Origin: Vibrio owensii CAIM 1854 = LMG 25443
GTDB lineage: Bacteria; Pseudomonadota; Gammaproteobacteria; Enterobacterales; Vibrionaceae
Direction of reading: 5' to 3'
Length of the DNA: 64,000 nucleotides
Assembly: GCF_000817815.1 (NCBI RefSeq)
Contig: NZ_JPRD01000011.1
Location: 248,001 to 312,000, forward strand
Both the position numbers and the translations under genes were made by a program. Each line of letters begins with the position of its first letter. Within the stretch, counting starts at the first letter, position 1. Below, piece after piece: positions 42,868 through 52,824 of this stretch. Below the pieces are notes generated by a model. That model was given only the letters and a program-made list of their open reading frames with translations, ran no database searches and was not told the DNA's origin.

Positions 42868-43560
42868 TTATTTAATCGTAGGCCAGTTCAGCTCCCACGG
42901 AGAGAGCCAAGTGTCGATACCTTGGGATACCGTTTCATTGTGCCATTTGCTGCCAAGCGCTTTGTGTTCACGTGGATCGCAAACAAAGCAATGCGTTTCA
43001 TCTTGATATGGGAAACACAACGAAAATGCATGCAAGTAGCCACGGTCAGCTTCATTGCCTGCATTATAAATAGGATCGCCAACAATACCCGAGCCAACTG
43101 ATTTTAATGCCACGCGAATTTGGTGTGTTTTACCAGTATGCGGCTTGCATAAAAACAGGCGCTCTCCCGGCTCTGCAGCGAGGGAGAAGAATTGGGTAAT
43201 CGCGGGATTCGTTTTGCTGTTGACCAGTTTCCATGAGGAACGACGAGAGCGCTCCATGTCACCCACTACCAGCCCTTGCTTCTTCTTTGGCTTTTTCGAA
43301 CCAATCGCAAGGTAGAACTTCTCGACTTCACGAGCTGCGAATGCTTGCGACAACGCACTTGCTGCTTTTGCGTTGCGACCCAAAAGCAAAATTCCAGACG
43401 TCATTTTGTCGAGGCGGTGAATAAGATACAACTGCTCATCACCACTTTGTTTCGCTACTTCTTGCAGCAACATGGTATCACCATCGTCCTTATGTACTGA
43501 GACGTTGGGATGTTTATTGATGATCAGAAAATCTGGATGAGTGTGTAGGATGTCGAACAT
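42868..43560 (-). CDS. RluA-family pseudouridine synthase
   Basis: This 230-residue single-domain enzyme lacks the S4 domain. It has VHKDDGDTML, the catalytic HRLDKMTSGILLLGRN (Asp about residue 50), and PHTGKTHQIRVALKSVG near the end. It resembles TruC and the short RluA-like group known as TIGR01621. The RNA target is not known. It is followed by the methyltransferase gene. Confidence 0.9.
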   Translation of the reverse strand: MFDILHTHPDFLIINKHPNVSVHKDDGDTMLLQEVAKQSGDEQLYLIHRLDKMTSGILLLGRNAKAASALSQAFAAREVEKFYLAIGSKKPKKKQGLVVGDMERSRRSSWKLVNSKTNPAITQFFSLAAEPGERLFLCKPHTGKTHQIRVALKSVGSGIVGDPIYNAGNEADRGYLHAFSLCFPYQDETHCFVCDPREHKALGSKWHNETVSQGIDTWLSPWELNWPTIK

Positions 43561-43588
43561 AAAAAACTGGCTCCACGTTTGGAGCCAG
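43561..43588 (-). terminator. Terminator of the chemoreceptor gene
   Basis: The perfect eight-base stem CTGGCTCC / GGAGCCAG with loop ACGTTT is followed, read leftward, by TTTTTT. It lies directly before the pseudouridine synthase gene, so it ends the chemoreceptor transcript. Confidence 0.85.
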
Positions 43589-43609
43589 AAGTATACCGAT
43601 TCTAAGCAA

Positions 43610-45223
43610 TTAGGCGAGCTTAAACTTACCCACCAGCGCTTCCAATTCTTGAACTTTACGGTTCAGACCTTCTACGCTTTGCGAGCTGTCATTCGCCAAT
43701 TGTAATGAACGGTTTGAGATATCGCTGATCGAGGTAATGTCAGCCGCAATTTCTTTCGTCACTGCAGTTTGCTCTTCCGCTGCCGTCGCGATTGAGTTCA
43801 CCATGCTTTGAACATGCGCCGCACCAGAAACGATTTCTTCCAATGAGTTCACTGCACCCGAGCTTTGACTCACACCAATTTCAACCAAACGACAGCCATC
43901 TTCCGTGTAAGTCACGGCCTCTTGAGTACCGACTTGAATCGCTTGAATGATCTCACCAACCTCTTGTGTTGCCTTCGTTGTGCGTTCAGCCAGTGCGCGT
44001 ACTTCATCTGCAACCACAGCAAAGCCACGACCAAACTCACCTGCACGCGCGGCTTCAATTGCCGCGTTCAATGCCAGCAGGTTCGTCTGCTCTGCAATGT
44101 CTTCAATCACTTTGATAACCGCGCCGATCTTCTCACCATGAGAGCCTAGGCTGTTCATCTGCACCGACATATCCGACATTTGCTGTGATACTTGCTGAAT
44201 GCTTTCCACCATCTCAACAATTACGGTGCGACCTTGTTCAGCGGTTGATTCCGACTTGCGTGCTTCTTCAAACGTCGCAGCACCCTGCTCGGCAACTTGA
44301 GAAATGGTCAAGCTCAACTCTTCTGCCGCAGTCGCAATCAAGTTTGCTTTATCAGATTGGCTACTTGCACCCGACACAATATCTTGGCTCACAACGGACA
44401 GCTCGCCGGTAACCGATTTCACTTCTTCCGATACGAGCGATATTGAACCAATAAGGCTAGTCAATGATGCTTGCATCTTATTTAGGGAAGTCGCTAGGTT
44501 AGCCAACTCGTCACCCGATTTATCTTCAATCGGTTCTACCGTTAAATCACCTTCAGCGACACGTTGCGCCAGCTCGTCCAGCTTACTTAAACGAAGAGTA
44601 ATCGAGTTAGACAACAAGTACGCAATAACCGCGGTTGCAATAAGCGCAATCGAGCCAAGTACATAAATCGTCAGCTCAATGCTGTTAAATGAATCAGAAA
44701 GATCCAGTAGCGCTTCACTGGTACTTTGGCGACCATCCGTTGATGCTGCATCAAGGATAGATTCAATCGGCGCTAGGTTAGCGTCATAAAGAGAGCGAAG
44801 GCGCGCAACGTTTTCTTCAACGTTTTCTAAACCAAGATTGGTTAGCACCTGAGATTCAAAATCTTGGGTGAAGTTCGCCATGTAACGTTCCATCTTCTCG
44901 ATGTTACGGTAATCTTCCCCACCAACCGTCTCAAGACGCTTCACTTCTTCAATTGCGGCTGCAAACTCTAGCTTGTTGGATTGGTAATCCGCTTGAGCAC
45001 CTGCAACATTAACGATGCTACCTAAAGCATCGCGGTACACGTCACCTGCTTCATCAATCAAGATTAAGTAGTTAACGGTTTCAGGAACATCGTCCGTTCT
45101 CACCTCATCAGCTACTTTGTGCGAGTTCAACACTTCTAATGTAATAATCCCTATCATCACTAGCATGATTGCCAAAATGGCACCGAAACTCGCGTACAGT
45201 TTTTTACGAACAGACATTGTCAC
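43610..45223 (-). CDS. Methyl-accepting chemotaxis protein
   Basis: This 537-residue receptor has two membrane helices (about 10-30 and 190-210) around a periplasmic four-helix-bundle type domain. HAMP follows, then a long cytoplasmic coiled coil with the hairpin tip [20 protein letters not shown]. No C-terminal CheR-tethering pentapeptide is seen (it ends in GKFKLA). The GTG at 45223 has AAGG six bases ahead, so I prefer it over an ATG two codons inside. The ligand is unknown. Confidence 0.93.
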   Translation of the reverse strand: MTMSVRKKLYASFGAILAIMLVMIGIITLEVLNSHKVADEVRTDDVPETVNYLILIDEAGDVYRDALGSIVNVAGAQADYQSNKLEFAAAIEEVKRLETVGGEDYRNIEKMERYMANFTQDFESQVLTNLGLENVEENVARLRSLYDANLAPIESILDAASTDGRQSTSEALLDLSDSFNSIELTIYVLGSIALIATAVIAYLLSNSITLRLSKLDELAQRVAEGDLTVEPIEDKSGDELANLATSLNKMQASLTSLIGSISLVSEEVKSVTGELSVVSQDIVSGASSQSDKANLIATAAEELSLTISQVAEQGAATFEEARKSESTAEQGRTVIVEMVESIQQVSQQMSDMSVQMNSLGSHGEKIGAVIKVIEDIAEQTNLLALNAAIEAARAGEFGRGFAVVADEVRALAERTTKATQEVGEIIQAIQVGTQEAVTYTEDGCRLVEIGVSQSSGAVNSLEEIVSGAAHVQSMVNSIATAAEEQTAVTKEIAADITSISDISNRSLQLANDSSQSVEGLNRKVQELEALVGKFKLA

Positions 45224-45420
45224 TAATAACCTTCCTTACCCTTGTCTTCTATTTTTTAACTTGGTTTATCCACACATTTACACATGCTTTGTAAGGATTA
45301 TCGGAACGAACAACTGCAACTTTAATACATTTTTTTGTGATCTAAATCTCTTTGCGAGTGATCTCACAATTAATACCCATAATTAATATGAATTAACTCA
45401 TTATTATAAATGATAAATAT

Positions 45421-45449
45421 AAAAAAACGGGAGCCTGTTAAGACTCCCG
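45421..45449 (-). terminator. Terminator of the sodium-dependent transporter gene
   Basis: CGGGAG / CTCCCG (45428-45433 with 45444-45449) surrounds a 10-base loop. Read leftward it is followed by seven T. It lies 28 bases past the stop codon. Confidence 0.8.
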
Positions 45450-45477
45450 CTTTCTATCGTTTGTTTAATCTAGATAT

Positions 45478-46905
45478 TTATAGCTTTCTAGAGAAGATAC
45501 CAGCGACTGCGATGATACCAATACCTAGTAGCATGATTTCGCCTTTACCGCTGTCGAAACCAGACTTGATACCCATGAAGGCTACGATTGCGATAGCAAC
45601 TGGGATTACGTATTTAACTAGGTTATACCATAGACCAAACAGTGGGAAAGAGACTTTACCGTCGTTAGTAATTTCTTTCTCTAGGTCTGCACGGTTTAGA
45701 CGCCAGCCTGCGAAGATACATACCAACATACCGCCAACTGCTAGGAAGATCTTATCCGTTAGTAGGTCGAAGATATCAAATGCGCCCGTACCGAATAGTG
45801 TTGGACCAACACCACCAAGTGATAGCGAAGCGAACACACACAGTGTTGCCATTACGACACTTGCAGAGATAACCGCCGTTGAACGCTTCAGACCTTTCTC
45901 ATCGATTAGGTAAGAAACCACAACCTCTAGTAGAGATACTGAAGACGTCAGTGCTGCTACTGTTAGACCGATGAAGAACATCAGAGCAAATAGAAGACCA
46001 ATTACGCCGCCCATTTCAGCAAACAGTTGAGGTACAACTACGAATACCAGACCTGGACCTGCTGCTGGCTCCATACCGAATGCGAACATTGCTGGGAACA
46101 TTGCTACACCCGCTAGGATTGCAACACCCGTGTCCATTGCCGTAACCATACCAGTTGTTTGAACTAGGTTCTCTTTCTTCTTCAGGTAAGAACCGTAAGT
46201 CATCATACAACCCATACCTAGGCTTAGAGAGAAGAATGCCTGACCTAGCGCCGCTAGAACGACATTGCTGTCTACTTTCGAGAAGTCTGGCATGAATAGG
46301 AACTCAAGACCTGCCATTGCGCCCGGTAGCATCAGACCTTTCACTGATACAACGATCAGGATAAGGAATAGAAGAGGCATTAGGATTTTACCCGCTTTCT
46401 CGATACCGCCAGAAATACCTTTCATTACGATAACGATGTTTAGGAACAGGTAAACACCCATCCACATTAGCGGTTGAACTGGATCAGAAATGAATCCGCC
46501 GAAGCTGTCACCGATGGCTTCAGGAGCACTTAGTAGACCACCACCTACTTTAAAGATGTACGCTAGCGCCCAGCCACCTACTACAGGGTAGAAACCCATG
46601 ATAAGTAGACCACTTAGTACGCCGATAACACCCGTAAATGTCCAACGACGGTCAGTAGATTTGAAAGCACCTACTGCTGAAAGACCTGTCTTACGACCAA
46701 TAGCGAATTCAGTAAGCATTACGCTAAAGCCGATAAAAATAACAAATAGAAGGTAGATTGCAACGAACGCACCGCCGCCGCTCTCACCAGCTGTGTAAGG
46801 GAATTTCCATATATTGCCTAAACCGACAGCGGAACCCGCTGCTGCCATTACGAAGCCTAGTTTAGACCCCCACGTATCACGTGGTGCTGCTGTATTTGTA
46901 GCCAC
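45478..46905 (-). CDS. Neurotransmitter:sodium symporter-family transporter
   Basis: This 475-residue, 12-helix protein starts with the family signature WGSKLGFVMAAAGSAVGLGN then IWKFPY, where the Na+ and substrate sites of LeuT-type proteins lie. The helix 6 and 8 segments SLGMGCMMTYGSYL and TSSVSLLEVVVSYL are also typical. Bacterial members carry amino acids such as tryptophan, tyrosine or alanine with Na+; the substrate here is unknown. Codon use suggests strong expression. It stands alone with its own terminator. Confidence 0.93.
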   Translation of the reverse strand: MATNTAAPRDTWGSKLGFVMAAAGSAVGLGNIWKFPYTAGESGGGAFVAIYLLFVIFIGFSVMLTEFAIGRKTGLSAVGAFKSTDRRWTFTGVIGVLSGLLIMGFYPVVGGWALAYIFKVGGGLLSAPEAIGDSFGGFISDPVQPLMWMGVYLFLNIVIVMKGISGGIEKAGKILMPLLFLILIVVSVKGLMLPGAMAGLEFLFMPDFSKVDSNVVLAALGQAFFSLSLGMGCMMTYGSYLKKKENLVQTTGMVTAMDTGVAILAGVAMFPAMFAFGMEPAAGPGLVFVVVPQLFAEMGGVIGLLFALMFFIGLTVAALTSSVSLLEVVVSYLIDEKGLKRSTAVISASVVMATLCVFASLSLGGVGPTLFGTGAFDIFDLLTDKIFLAVGGMLVCIFAGWRLNRADLEKEITNDGKVSFPLFGLWYNLVKYVIPVAIAIVAFMGIKSGFDSGKGEIMLLGIGIIAVAGIFSRKL

Positions 46906-47277
46906 GCTTTTTCTCCAAAATGTATTGTTGTGTTTGCATAGAGATAGGCGTCTAGAATATGCTCGTGTAAAAAATAATGTACACTTTATAAGATGTTTGT
47001 ATGACGCTCTATGTATGGCAAGTAAAGCAGTTTCAATTTAAAATTGGAACCCCGATCAGCACATTTATCGCACAAATGTATCATTGTTCACGCTAAATGC
47101 TGCTTTTTTGCGCAAAAGTTAAAATTTCATCCAACATTTCACACCTCAGTAACACAAACCCCCGTTATAAAATTCATTTCACAACACAAAATCACTTATC
47201 CGTGATGGTATGAAAATAGTTTCCCGTTCCGCCATTTACGCTTAATATCCATATTGGGCTTATTACTTTTGGCGTAT
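46906..47277. other. Divergent promoter region of the NSS transporter and cardiolipin synthase genes
   Basis: These 372 bases are AT-rich and hold no credible gene, hairpin or known operator. An in-frame TTG at 47254 could extend clsA by eight codons but is less likely than the ATG at 47278. Confidence 0.4.
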
Positions 47278-48735
47278 ATGGACAAGTTCTATCACTTTCT
47301 CACCCTAGCCAGCATCGGACTTTACTGGTTCCTAGTCGCTGGTGTTACTATTCGTGTCGTATTAAAACGTCGCGCTGTCAGCGTTTCTCTCGCATGGCTC
47401 ATGATCATCTACATCCTGCCAGTGCTTGGTGTTGCCTGTTACTTCCTGTTTGGTGAGCTCAACCTTGGCCGAAAACGTGCAGAACGTGCCAAAGTCATGT
47501 TCACGCCGTTCCAACAATGGTTCACTCAGTTAAATGATTGTAACGCGCATGTTCCAGAAGCCATGGGCCGTCACATCTATCGCATCGATGAGTTATGTAA
47601 CAACCGTCTTGGTCTACCAGCGCTGAGTGGTAACACGCTTTCACTTCAACAATCGCCGGATGAGATTCTCCATTCAATCATTGAAGATATCGAAAACGCA
47701 CAGCACAGCATTCGAATGGTGTTCTACATTTGGCATCCGGGCGGTTTAGCCGACTCTGTTGCTTCTGCATTGATTCAAGCTGCGAAGCGTGGCGTGGATG
47801 TTAAGCTGCTGCTCGACTCAGCTGGTAGCCCTCGCTTCTTCCGTAGCCCTTGGTACAAGATGATGAAAGATGCGGGCATCGATGTGGTGCAGGCATTAGA
47901 AGTAAAGATGTGGCGTATTTTCCTTCGCCGATTGGATTTACGTCAGCATCGCAAGATCATCGTGATTGATGACGAGATAGCCTATACAGGTTCTATGAAC
48001 TTGGTTGATCCTGCTTTCTTTAAACAGAACAGTGGCGTGGGTCAATGGATCGATATCATGGTGCGTGTTACAGGGCCAACAGTAAACGTATTGAGCGCTA
48101 TCCATTGTTGGGATTGGGAAGTAGAGACTGGCGAGCGTCAGTTTCCAAAGCACCCAGAGTGCCGCATTGACAACAGCGATGAGTTTCAACATCCAATTCA
48201 GGTGGTTCCATCTGGTCCGGGGATGCCAGAGTACTTGATTTACCAAGTACTGACGCTGGCAATCAATCAAGCGAACCGCTCTGTCAGAATCACAACGCCT
48301 TACTTTGTACCGAGCACAGACTTATTGGAAACGCTTAAAATGACCGCACAACGCGGTATAGAAGTGGAGCTGATCATTCCGCATAAGAACGATTCAATGA
48401 TGGTTCAGTGGGCCTCACGTGCGTTTTACAGTGAGTTACTTGCTGCAGGCGTCAAAATCTATGAATTTTATGGCGGGTTGCTACACACGAAATCGGTGGT
48501 GATTGACCAACAATTCTGCTTGGTTGGTACGGTCAACATGGACATGCGAAGCTTGTGGCTGAACTTTGAAGTGACGCTTGCGGTAGACGACGAAGAGTTC
48601 ACAAGACAAATGTCATGGCTACAGGATACTTACATCAGTCAGTCTCATACGGTTGATAAAGTCGAGTGGGAAAAGCGCAGCATTTTTTCTCGATTCCTAG
48701 AGCGCGTTTTCTATTTATTTAACCCATTACTGTAA
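47278..48735 (+). CDS. clsA: Cardiolipin synthase A
   Basis: This 485-residue protein aligns along its full length with E. coli ClsA (486). It has two N-terminal helices and two phospholipase D HKD motifs: QHRKIIVIDDEIAYTGSMN and HTKSVVIDQQFCLVGTVNMD. It joins two phosphatidylglycerols to cardiolipin and glycerol at the inner membrane. The end YLFNPLL is close to the E. coli end. The ATG at 47278 gives the E. coli length. It stands alone with its own terminator. Confidence 0.96.
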   Translation: MDKFYHFLTLASIGLYWFLVAGVTIRVVLKRRAVSVSLAWLMIIYILPVLGVACYFLFGELNLGRKRAERAKVMFTPFQQWFTQLNDCNAHVPEAMGRHIYRIDELCNNRLGLPALSGNTLSLQQSPDEILHSIIEDIENAQHSIRMVFYIWHPGGLADSVASALIQAAKRGVDVKLLLDSAGSPRFFRSPWYKMMKDAGIDVVQALEVKMWRIFLRRLDLRQHRKIIVIDDEIAYTGSMNLVDPAFFKQNSGVGQWIDIMVRVTGPTVNVLSAIHCWDWEVETGERQFPKHPECRIDNSDEFQHPIQVVPSGPGMPEYLIYQVLTLAINQANRSVRITTPYFVPSTDLLETLKMTAQRGIEVELIIPHKNDSMMVQWASRAFYSELLAAGVKIYEFYGGLLHTKSVVIDQQFCLVGTVNMDMRSLWLNFEVTLAVDDEEFTRQMSWLQDTYISQSHTVDKVEWEKRSIFSRFLERVFYLFNPLL

Positions 48736-48764
48736 TAAATAGATTAAAACCGATAAATCCATAC

Positions 48765-48793
48765 AAAACCGACAGATTCACGCTGTTGGTTTT
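48765..48793 (+). terminator. Terminator after clsA
   Basis: AAAACCGACAG pairs with CTGTTGGTTTT (one G-T pair) over 11 bases with a seven-base loop, then CTTTAT follows. Confidence 0.8.
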
Positions 48794-48925
48794 CTTTATC
48801 CCCCTCTCTACTCCTCATTTTCACATGATGCTCTGACGAGTCCTGTCATTTCCATTTTTCCCTTGCAAACCACCCTTGGTCCATGTTTTAAATATTGAAA
48901 ATCGTAATTTAGACAGGGAATTTTT

Positions 48926-50131
48926 ATGTCAGAAGGCAAAAAGACCAAATTCGTTACCGCAGGTCGAGACAAGAAATGGACTAACGGCGTGGTAAACCCA
49001 CCAGTACAGCGCGCTTCAACCATCGTTTTTGATACGGTTGCTGAAAAGAACCAAGCAATGATCAACCGTACAAATAAAACACTCTTCTACGGACGCCGTG
49101 GCACGAATACACACTTTGCTTTCCAAGATGCCATGGTTGAGATCGAAGGCGGTGCGGGTTGTGCCCTATACCCATGTGGTACGGCTGCGATTTCTAATGC
49201 CATCCTGTCTTTTGTTGAAACGGGCGATCACATCTTAATGGTGGATACCTGTTACGAACCTACTCGCGACTTCTGCGACACCATCATGAAGAAGATGGGC
49301 GTCGAGACAACTTACTTTGATCCTATGATTGGTGAAGGTATTCGTGAGCTTATTCAACCGAATACCAAAATCTTGTTCCTAGAGTCTCCTGGTTCGATCA
49401 CCATGGAAGTGATGGATGTCCCAACGATGGCTAACATTGCCCATGAGCAGGACATCATCGTCATGTTGGACAACACTTGGGGTGCCGGTGTGAATTTCTC
49501 ACCATTCGAGCACGGTGTTGATATCTCTATCCAAGCAGCGACCAAGTACATTGTTGGTCACTCAGATGTAATGCTGGGTACGGCCGTTGCGTCTGAGAAG
49601 TACTGGGACCAACTGCGCGAACAAAGCTACCTTATGGGACAATGCGTTTCTCCTGATGATGCATATCTTGGTCTGCGCGGAATTCGTACTTTAGATGTTC
49701 GCTTACGCCAGCATGCAGAGAACAGCCTGAAAGTCGCACAGTGGTTGGCAAGCCGCCCTGAAGTCGATCACGTTCGTCACCCTGCCCTAGAAAGCTGCCC
49801 TGGTCATGAGTTCTTTAAGCGCGACTTTACCGGTGGTAATGGCTTGTTCTCATTCGTATTGAAAAGCTCGTACCCGAAAGCAACCACAGCATTGTTGGAT
49901 GGCATGAAACACTTCAGCATGGGTTATTCATGGGGTGGTTTTGAGAGTTTGATTTTAGCTAACGAGCCAAAAAGCTTTAATAGCTTGCGCACAGTGGCGA
50001 ATCCAAACTTCGAAGGCACACTTATCCGCCTGCACATCGGTCTCGAAGATGTTGAAGATCTCATTGCCGACCTTGAAGCTGGCTTCGAGCGATACAACGC
50101 ACTCGTACTCGAAAAAGAAGCCTCTTTATAA
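48926..50131 (+). CDS. metC: Cystathionine beta-lyase
   Basis: This 401-residue PLP enzyme matches E. coli MetC (395). It has YGRRGTNTHFAFQDAM, the phosphate-binding PCGTAAISNAI, and the PLP lysine in SIQAATKYIVGHSDVMLG, with the SDVMLG typical of MetC. It splits cystathionine to homocysteine, pyruvate and ammonia in methionine synthesis. AGGGAA precedes the ATG. I saw no convincing MetJ box upstream. It is monocistronic. Confidence 0.95.
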   Translation: MSEGKKTKFVTAGRDKKWTNGVVNPPVQRASTIVFDTVAEKNQAMINRTNKTLFYGRRGTNTHFAFQDAMVEIEGGAGCALYPCGTAAISNAILSFVETGDHILMVDTCYEPTRDFCDTIMKKMGVETTYFDPMIGEGIRELIQPNTKILFLESPGSITMEVMDVPTMANIAHEQDIIVMLDNTWGAGVNFSPFEHGVDISIQAATKYIVGHSDVMLGTAVASEKYWDQLREQSYLMGQCVSPDDAYLGLRGIRTLDVRLRQHAENSLKVAQWLASRPEVDHVRHPALESCPGHEFFKRDFTGGNGLFSFVLKSSYPKATTALLDGMKHFSMGYSWGGFESLILANEPKSFNSLRTVANPNFEGTLIRLHIGLEDVEDLIADLEAGFERYNALVLEKEASL

Positions 50132-50150
50132 GCATTCAGAACAATTATTA

Positions 50151-50180
50151 AATAGCCTCGTACTGCGAGGCTATTTTTTT
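50151..50180 (+). terminator. Terminator after metC
   Basis: The perfect 10-base stem AATAGCCTCG / CGAGGCTATT, loop TACTG, is followed by TTTTT. Confidence 0.9.
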
Positions 50181-50387
50181 GCCTCTCATGACAGAGTTAC
50201 TAACTCATTGTCTTAATTAGAATTAACTAACATTCTAATATTCATCAACTCAATGTTAATCATATCTGTTGATTTTCTTTTGAGTAATCACAGATTAAAA
50301 CAATGTGCCACAAACGAACTTCTCAACCGCAAAACTTATCGCCTATTTTATAAAACTCATAAGAGGTCATACCACAAGGAGATAGTT

Positions 50388-51314
50388 TTGAAACTCAGAT
50401 TCATAACAACAATGCTTTTCGTTTTAAGCACCCTATCCTTTGCATCTGCCAACGCCAGTGGTTACACAGAGACTAAATATCCCATCGTTCTTGTTCATGG
50501 GTTGTTTGGCTTTGATACCTTAGCCGGTGTCGATTACTTCTATGGCATCCCACACTCTCTGACCAAAGATGGCGCAACGGTTTATGTTGCCCAAGTGTCT
50601 GCGACCAACAGTAGTGAAGCTCGCGGTGAGCAGCTTTTGGCACAGGTTGAAACGCTGCTTGCTGCAACGGGCGCACAGAAGGTCAACTTGATTGGACACA
50701 GCCACGGTGGCCCAACAACACGTTATGTCGCCTCAATACGCCCAGACTTAGTAGCATCCGTTACCAGTATCGGAGGGGTAAATAAGGGTTCTAAAGTTGC
50801 AGATATTGTGCGCGGTACGGTGCCTGAAGGCTCTATCAGTGAAGGCGTGGCCGTGAAGTTGGCAGAAGGACTCGTGACACTGATTAACCTACTCTCTGGT
50901 GGCACAGACCTCGACCAAGATCCATTGGCCTCTTTAGAAGCTCTAACCACCGAAGGTTCTCTGGCGTTCAACCAATATTACCCAGAAGGCATCCCGACCA
51001 GTGAATGCGGAGATGGTGATTTATTGGCATCCAATGGCGTGTATTACTACTCATGGACGGGCTCTTCAAACTTTACCAATCTATTTGACCCTACTGACGG
51101 CGCAATGGTCGTATTAGGCTTGGCATTTGATGGTCCGAACGATGGCCTTGTTGGAGCATGCAGTACTCACCTAGGTAAGGTGATTCGTGACAACTATAAG
51201 ATGAATCATCTGGATGAAATCAACGGATTACTTGGCATTCATCACTTATTCGAAACTGACCCTGTCACACTGTATCGTCAGCATGCAAATCGCCTGAAAC
51301 TGCAAGGTCTATAA
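50388..51314 (+). CDS. Secreted triacylglycerol lipase, Pseudomonas subfamily I.1 type
   Basis: This 308-residue precursor uses a TTG start with AAGGAG six bases ahead (50376-50381); the open frame goes further up but without a better start. The signal peptide ends near ASANA. The mature enzyme has YPIVLVHGLFGFD for the oxyanion hole, the nucleophile GHSHGG, the Asp in DGLVGACSTHLG and the His in MNHLDEINGLLG. The Cys pair (SECGDGD and GACSTH) forms the usual disulfide. It needs the foldase encoded 13 bases downstream and is probably exported by the type II system, as in V. cholerae. Confidence 0.93.
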   Translation: MKLRFITTMLFVLSTLSFASANASGYTETKYPIVLVHGLFGFDTLAGVDYFYGIPHSLTKDGATVYVAQVSATNSSEARGEQLLAQVETLLAATGAQKVNLIGHSHGGPTTRYVASIRPDLVASVTSIGGVNKGSKVADIVRGTVPEGSISEGVAVKLAEGLVTLINLLSGGTDLDQDPLASLEALTTEGSLAFNQYYPEGIPTSECGDGDLLASNGVYYYSWTGSSNFTNLFDPTDGAMVVLGLAFDGPNDGLVGACSTHLGKVIRDNYKMNHLDEINGLLGIHHLFETDPVTLYRQHANRLKLQGL

Positions 51315-51327
51315 AAAGGAACTTATC

Positions 51328-52185
51328 ATGAAGAAAGCCGCTCTTGTCATTGTGTCCGTTGTATCACTCGTTAGTGTAGGAGCGGTTTATTTGTTTCAAC
51401 CTCAGTCAGCGCAGCCAACAAAGGCGCATTCACAACAAGACACTACAGTTGATCTTTCCTCCCAGAAAGACTTCTTTGAGTACTCATTGAGCAGTCTTGG
51501 GGAGCAAAGCCTTGAAGAAATCAAAGCCAACGTAAAAGCCGGCGAATCACAATCAAATTCACTGGGTATCAACGCAGAACTGTTCGAGACTTACCTCGCC
51601 TACAAAGAAGCGTTATCCAAGCTAGAACCGTTCGAAGGAAATTCACTGTCATTGATGGAATTGAAAGAACTGAACAATGCCATCTTGTCTATGCAGAGCG
51701 AATTTTTTACTGACGAACAAATTGCTCAACTTTTCGATGAAGAAAATCGCTTACGTCAGTTAGCAATAGACAAACTCGCCATTCAAGAAACTGAATTAGA
51801 CGCTGACTCTCAAAAACAAATGCTCGAAGAAAACCTCGCCTCTCAACCTGAGTATATTCAGCAAAGTGAGCGCAACAACGCGCTAGTGATTGAACTAAAT
51901 CAAACCTTAGAAATGTCTGTACAAGAGAAGTACTTGGCTCGTGTTGATTTGGTCGGCGAAGAAGGCGCCGAACGACTGCAGGCTTTGGATGAACAACGAG
52001 CCTCGTTTAATGCATCACTCAACGATTATTTAGAGAAACGAGCGGAGATCATCAACAACGATTTCCTCGGTGAGGATGAAAAGAAAACAGAAATCGCCGG
52101 ATTAAGAGAACAAAGCTTCGAGCAAAACCAATGGCGTCGCGTCGAAGCTTTAGAAAGAATTCATGATAGTGAAGCGAACAACTAA
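51328..52185 (+). CDS. lifO: Lipase-specific foldase (lipase chaperone)
   Basis: This 285-residue protein has an N-terminal membrane anchor (about 4-22), a variable linker, and an acidic all-helical domain typical of lipase foldases. The family motif RxxFDY/FCxxxS is here KDFFEYSLSSLGE. The remaining helices wrap the lipase during folding in the periplasm. It follows the lipase gene with an AAAAGGAA ribosome binding site. Its end is nine bases from the convergent tag gene. Confidence 0.92.
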   Translation: MKKAALVIVSVVSLVSVGAVYLFQPQSAQPTKAHSQQDTTVDLSSQKDFFEYSLSSLGEQSLEEIKANVKAGESQSNSLGINAELFETYLAYKEALSKLEPFEGNSLSLMELKELNNAILSMQSEFFTDEQIAQLFDEENRLRQLAIDKLAIQETELDADSQKQMLEENLASQPEYIQQSERNNALVIELNQTLEMSVQEKYLARVDLVGEEGAERLQALDEQRASFNASLNDYLEKRAEIINNDFLGEDEKKTEIAGLREQSFEQNQWRRVEALERIHDSEANN

Positions 52186-52193
52186 TTCGATGT

Positions 52194-52754
52194 CTAGTTA
52201 GGCTTTTTAGGACAACCAACAATGTGGTCATCGACCATACCTACTGCTTGCATGAATGCGTAGCAAATCGTCTCGCCCACAAACTTAAAGCCTTTCTTTT
52301 TAAGGAATTTGCTCATCGCTTTGGACTGTTCTGTCGATACTGGCACTTGGTTCATGTCTGTCCAGTGATTCACAATTGGCTTGCCATCAACAAATTGCCA
52401 TAGCGCAGCGGAAAGGCTTCCGTATTCTTCTATCAATTGCTTGGCCGCTTTAGCATTGCTAAATACCGAATTGATTTTACCGCGATGCTTAACCACGTCG
52501 AAGTTCTCCACGATGAACTCTGTGCGCTCTTCATCGCGTTGAATTAACTTATCTAAGTCATAGTGCTCAAACGCTTCACGATAGCCTTCTCGCTTTTTCA
52601 GAATCGTAATCCAACTCAAACCAGCTTGCGCGCCTTCTAACGTGATGAACTCAAACAACACGGTATCATCATGCACAGGTATGCCCCATTCTGCATCGTG
52701 ATATTCTCGTTCAAGTGGATGGTTCATTGCCCATGCACACGTATTCTGTTCCAT
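52194..52754 (-). CDS. tag: DNA-3-methyladenine glycosylase I
   Basis: This 186-residue enzyme matches E. coli Tag (187). It starts with CAWAMNHPLEREYHDAEWGIP and has the adenine-recognition segment EGAQAGLSWITILKKREGYR, with the zinc Cys and His residues at the two ends (CAWA; DDHIVGCPK). Tag removes 3-methyladenine from DNA in base excision repair. It converges on the lipase foldase gene. Confidence 0.95.
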   Translation of the reverse strand: MEQNTCAWAMNHPLEREYHDAEWGIPVHDDTVLFEFITLEGAQAGLSWITILKKREGYREAFEHYDLDKLIQRDEERTEFIVENFDVVKHRGKINSVFSNAKAAKQLIEEYGSLSAALWQFVDGKPIVNHWTDMNQVPVSTEQSKAMSKFLKKKGFKFVGETICYAFMQAVGMVDDHIVGCPKKPN

Positions 52755-52765
52755 ATTTAATCCTT

Positions 52766-52797
52766 ATAAAAACGCCCCTGACGGTCAGCCAGAGGCG
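52766..52797 (-). terminator. Terminator of the RND efflux operon
   Basis: CGCCCCTG (52773-52780) pairs with CAGAGGCG (52790-52797) with one mismatch around nine bases. Read leftward it is followed by TTTTTAT. It lies 28 bases after the RND gene. Confidence 0.8.
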
Positions 52798-52824
52798 CTT
52801 TAGAACGTTCTTAAAACTCAGTCG

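Noticed and set aside
45410..45913. Rightward 167-codon frame opposite the sodium-dependent transporter gene
   Set aside because: It is antisense to a clear transporter gene and includes its terminator.
48830..48925. MetJ boxes ahead of metC
   Set aside because: I looked for tandem AGACGTCT-like repeats and found only single weak matches.
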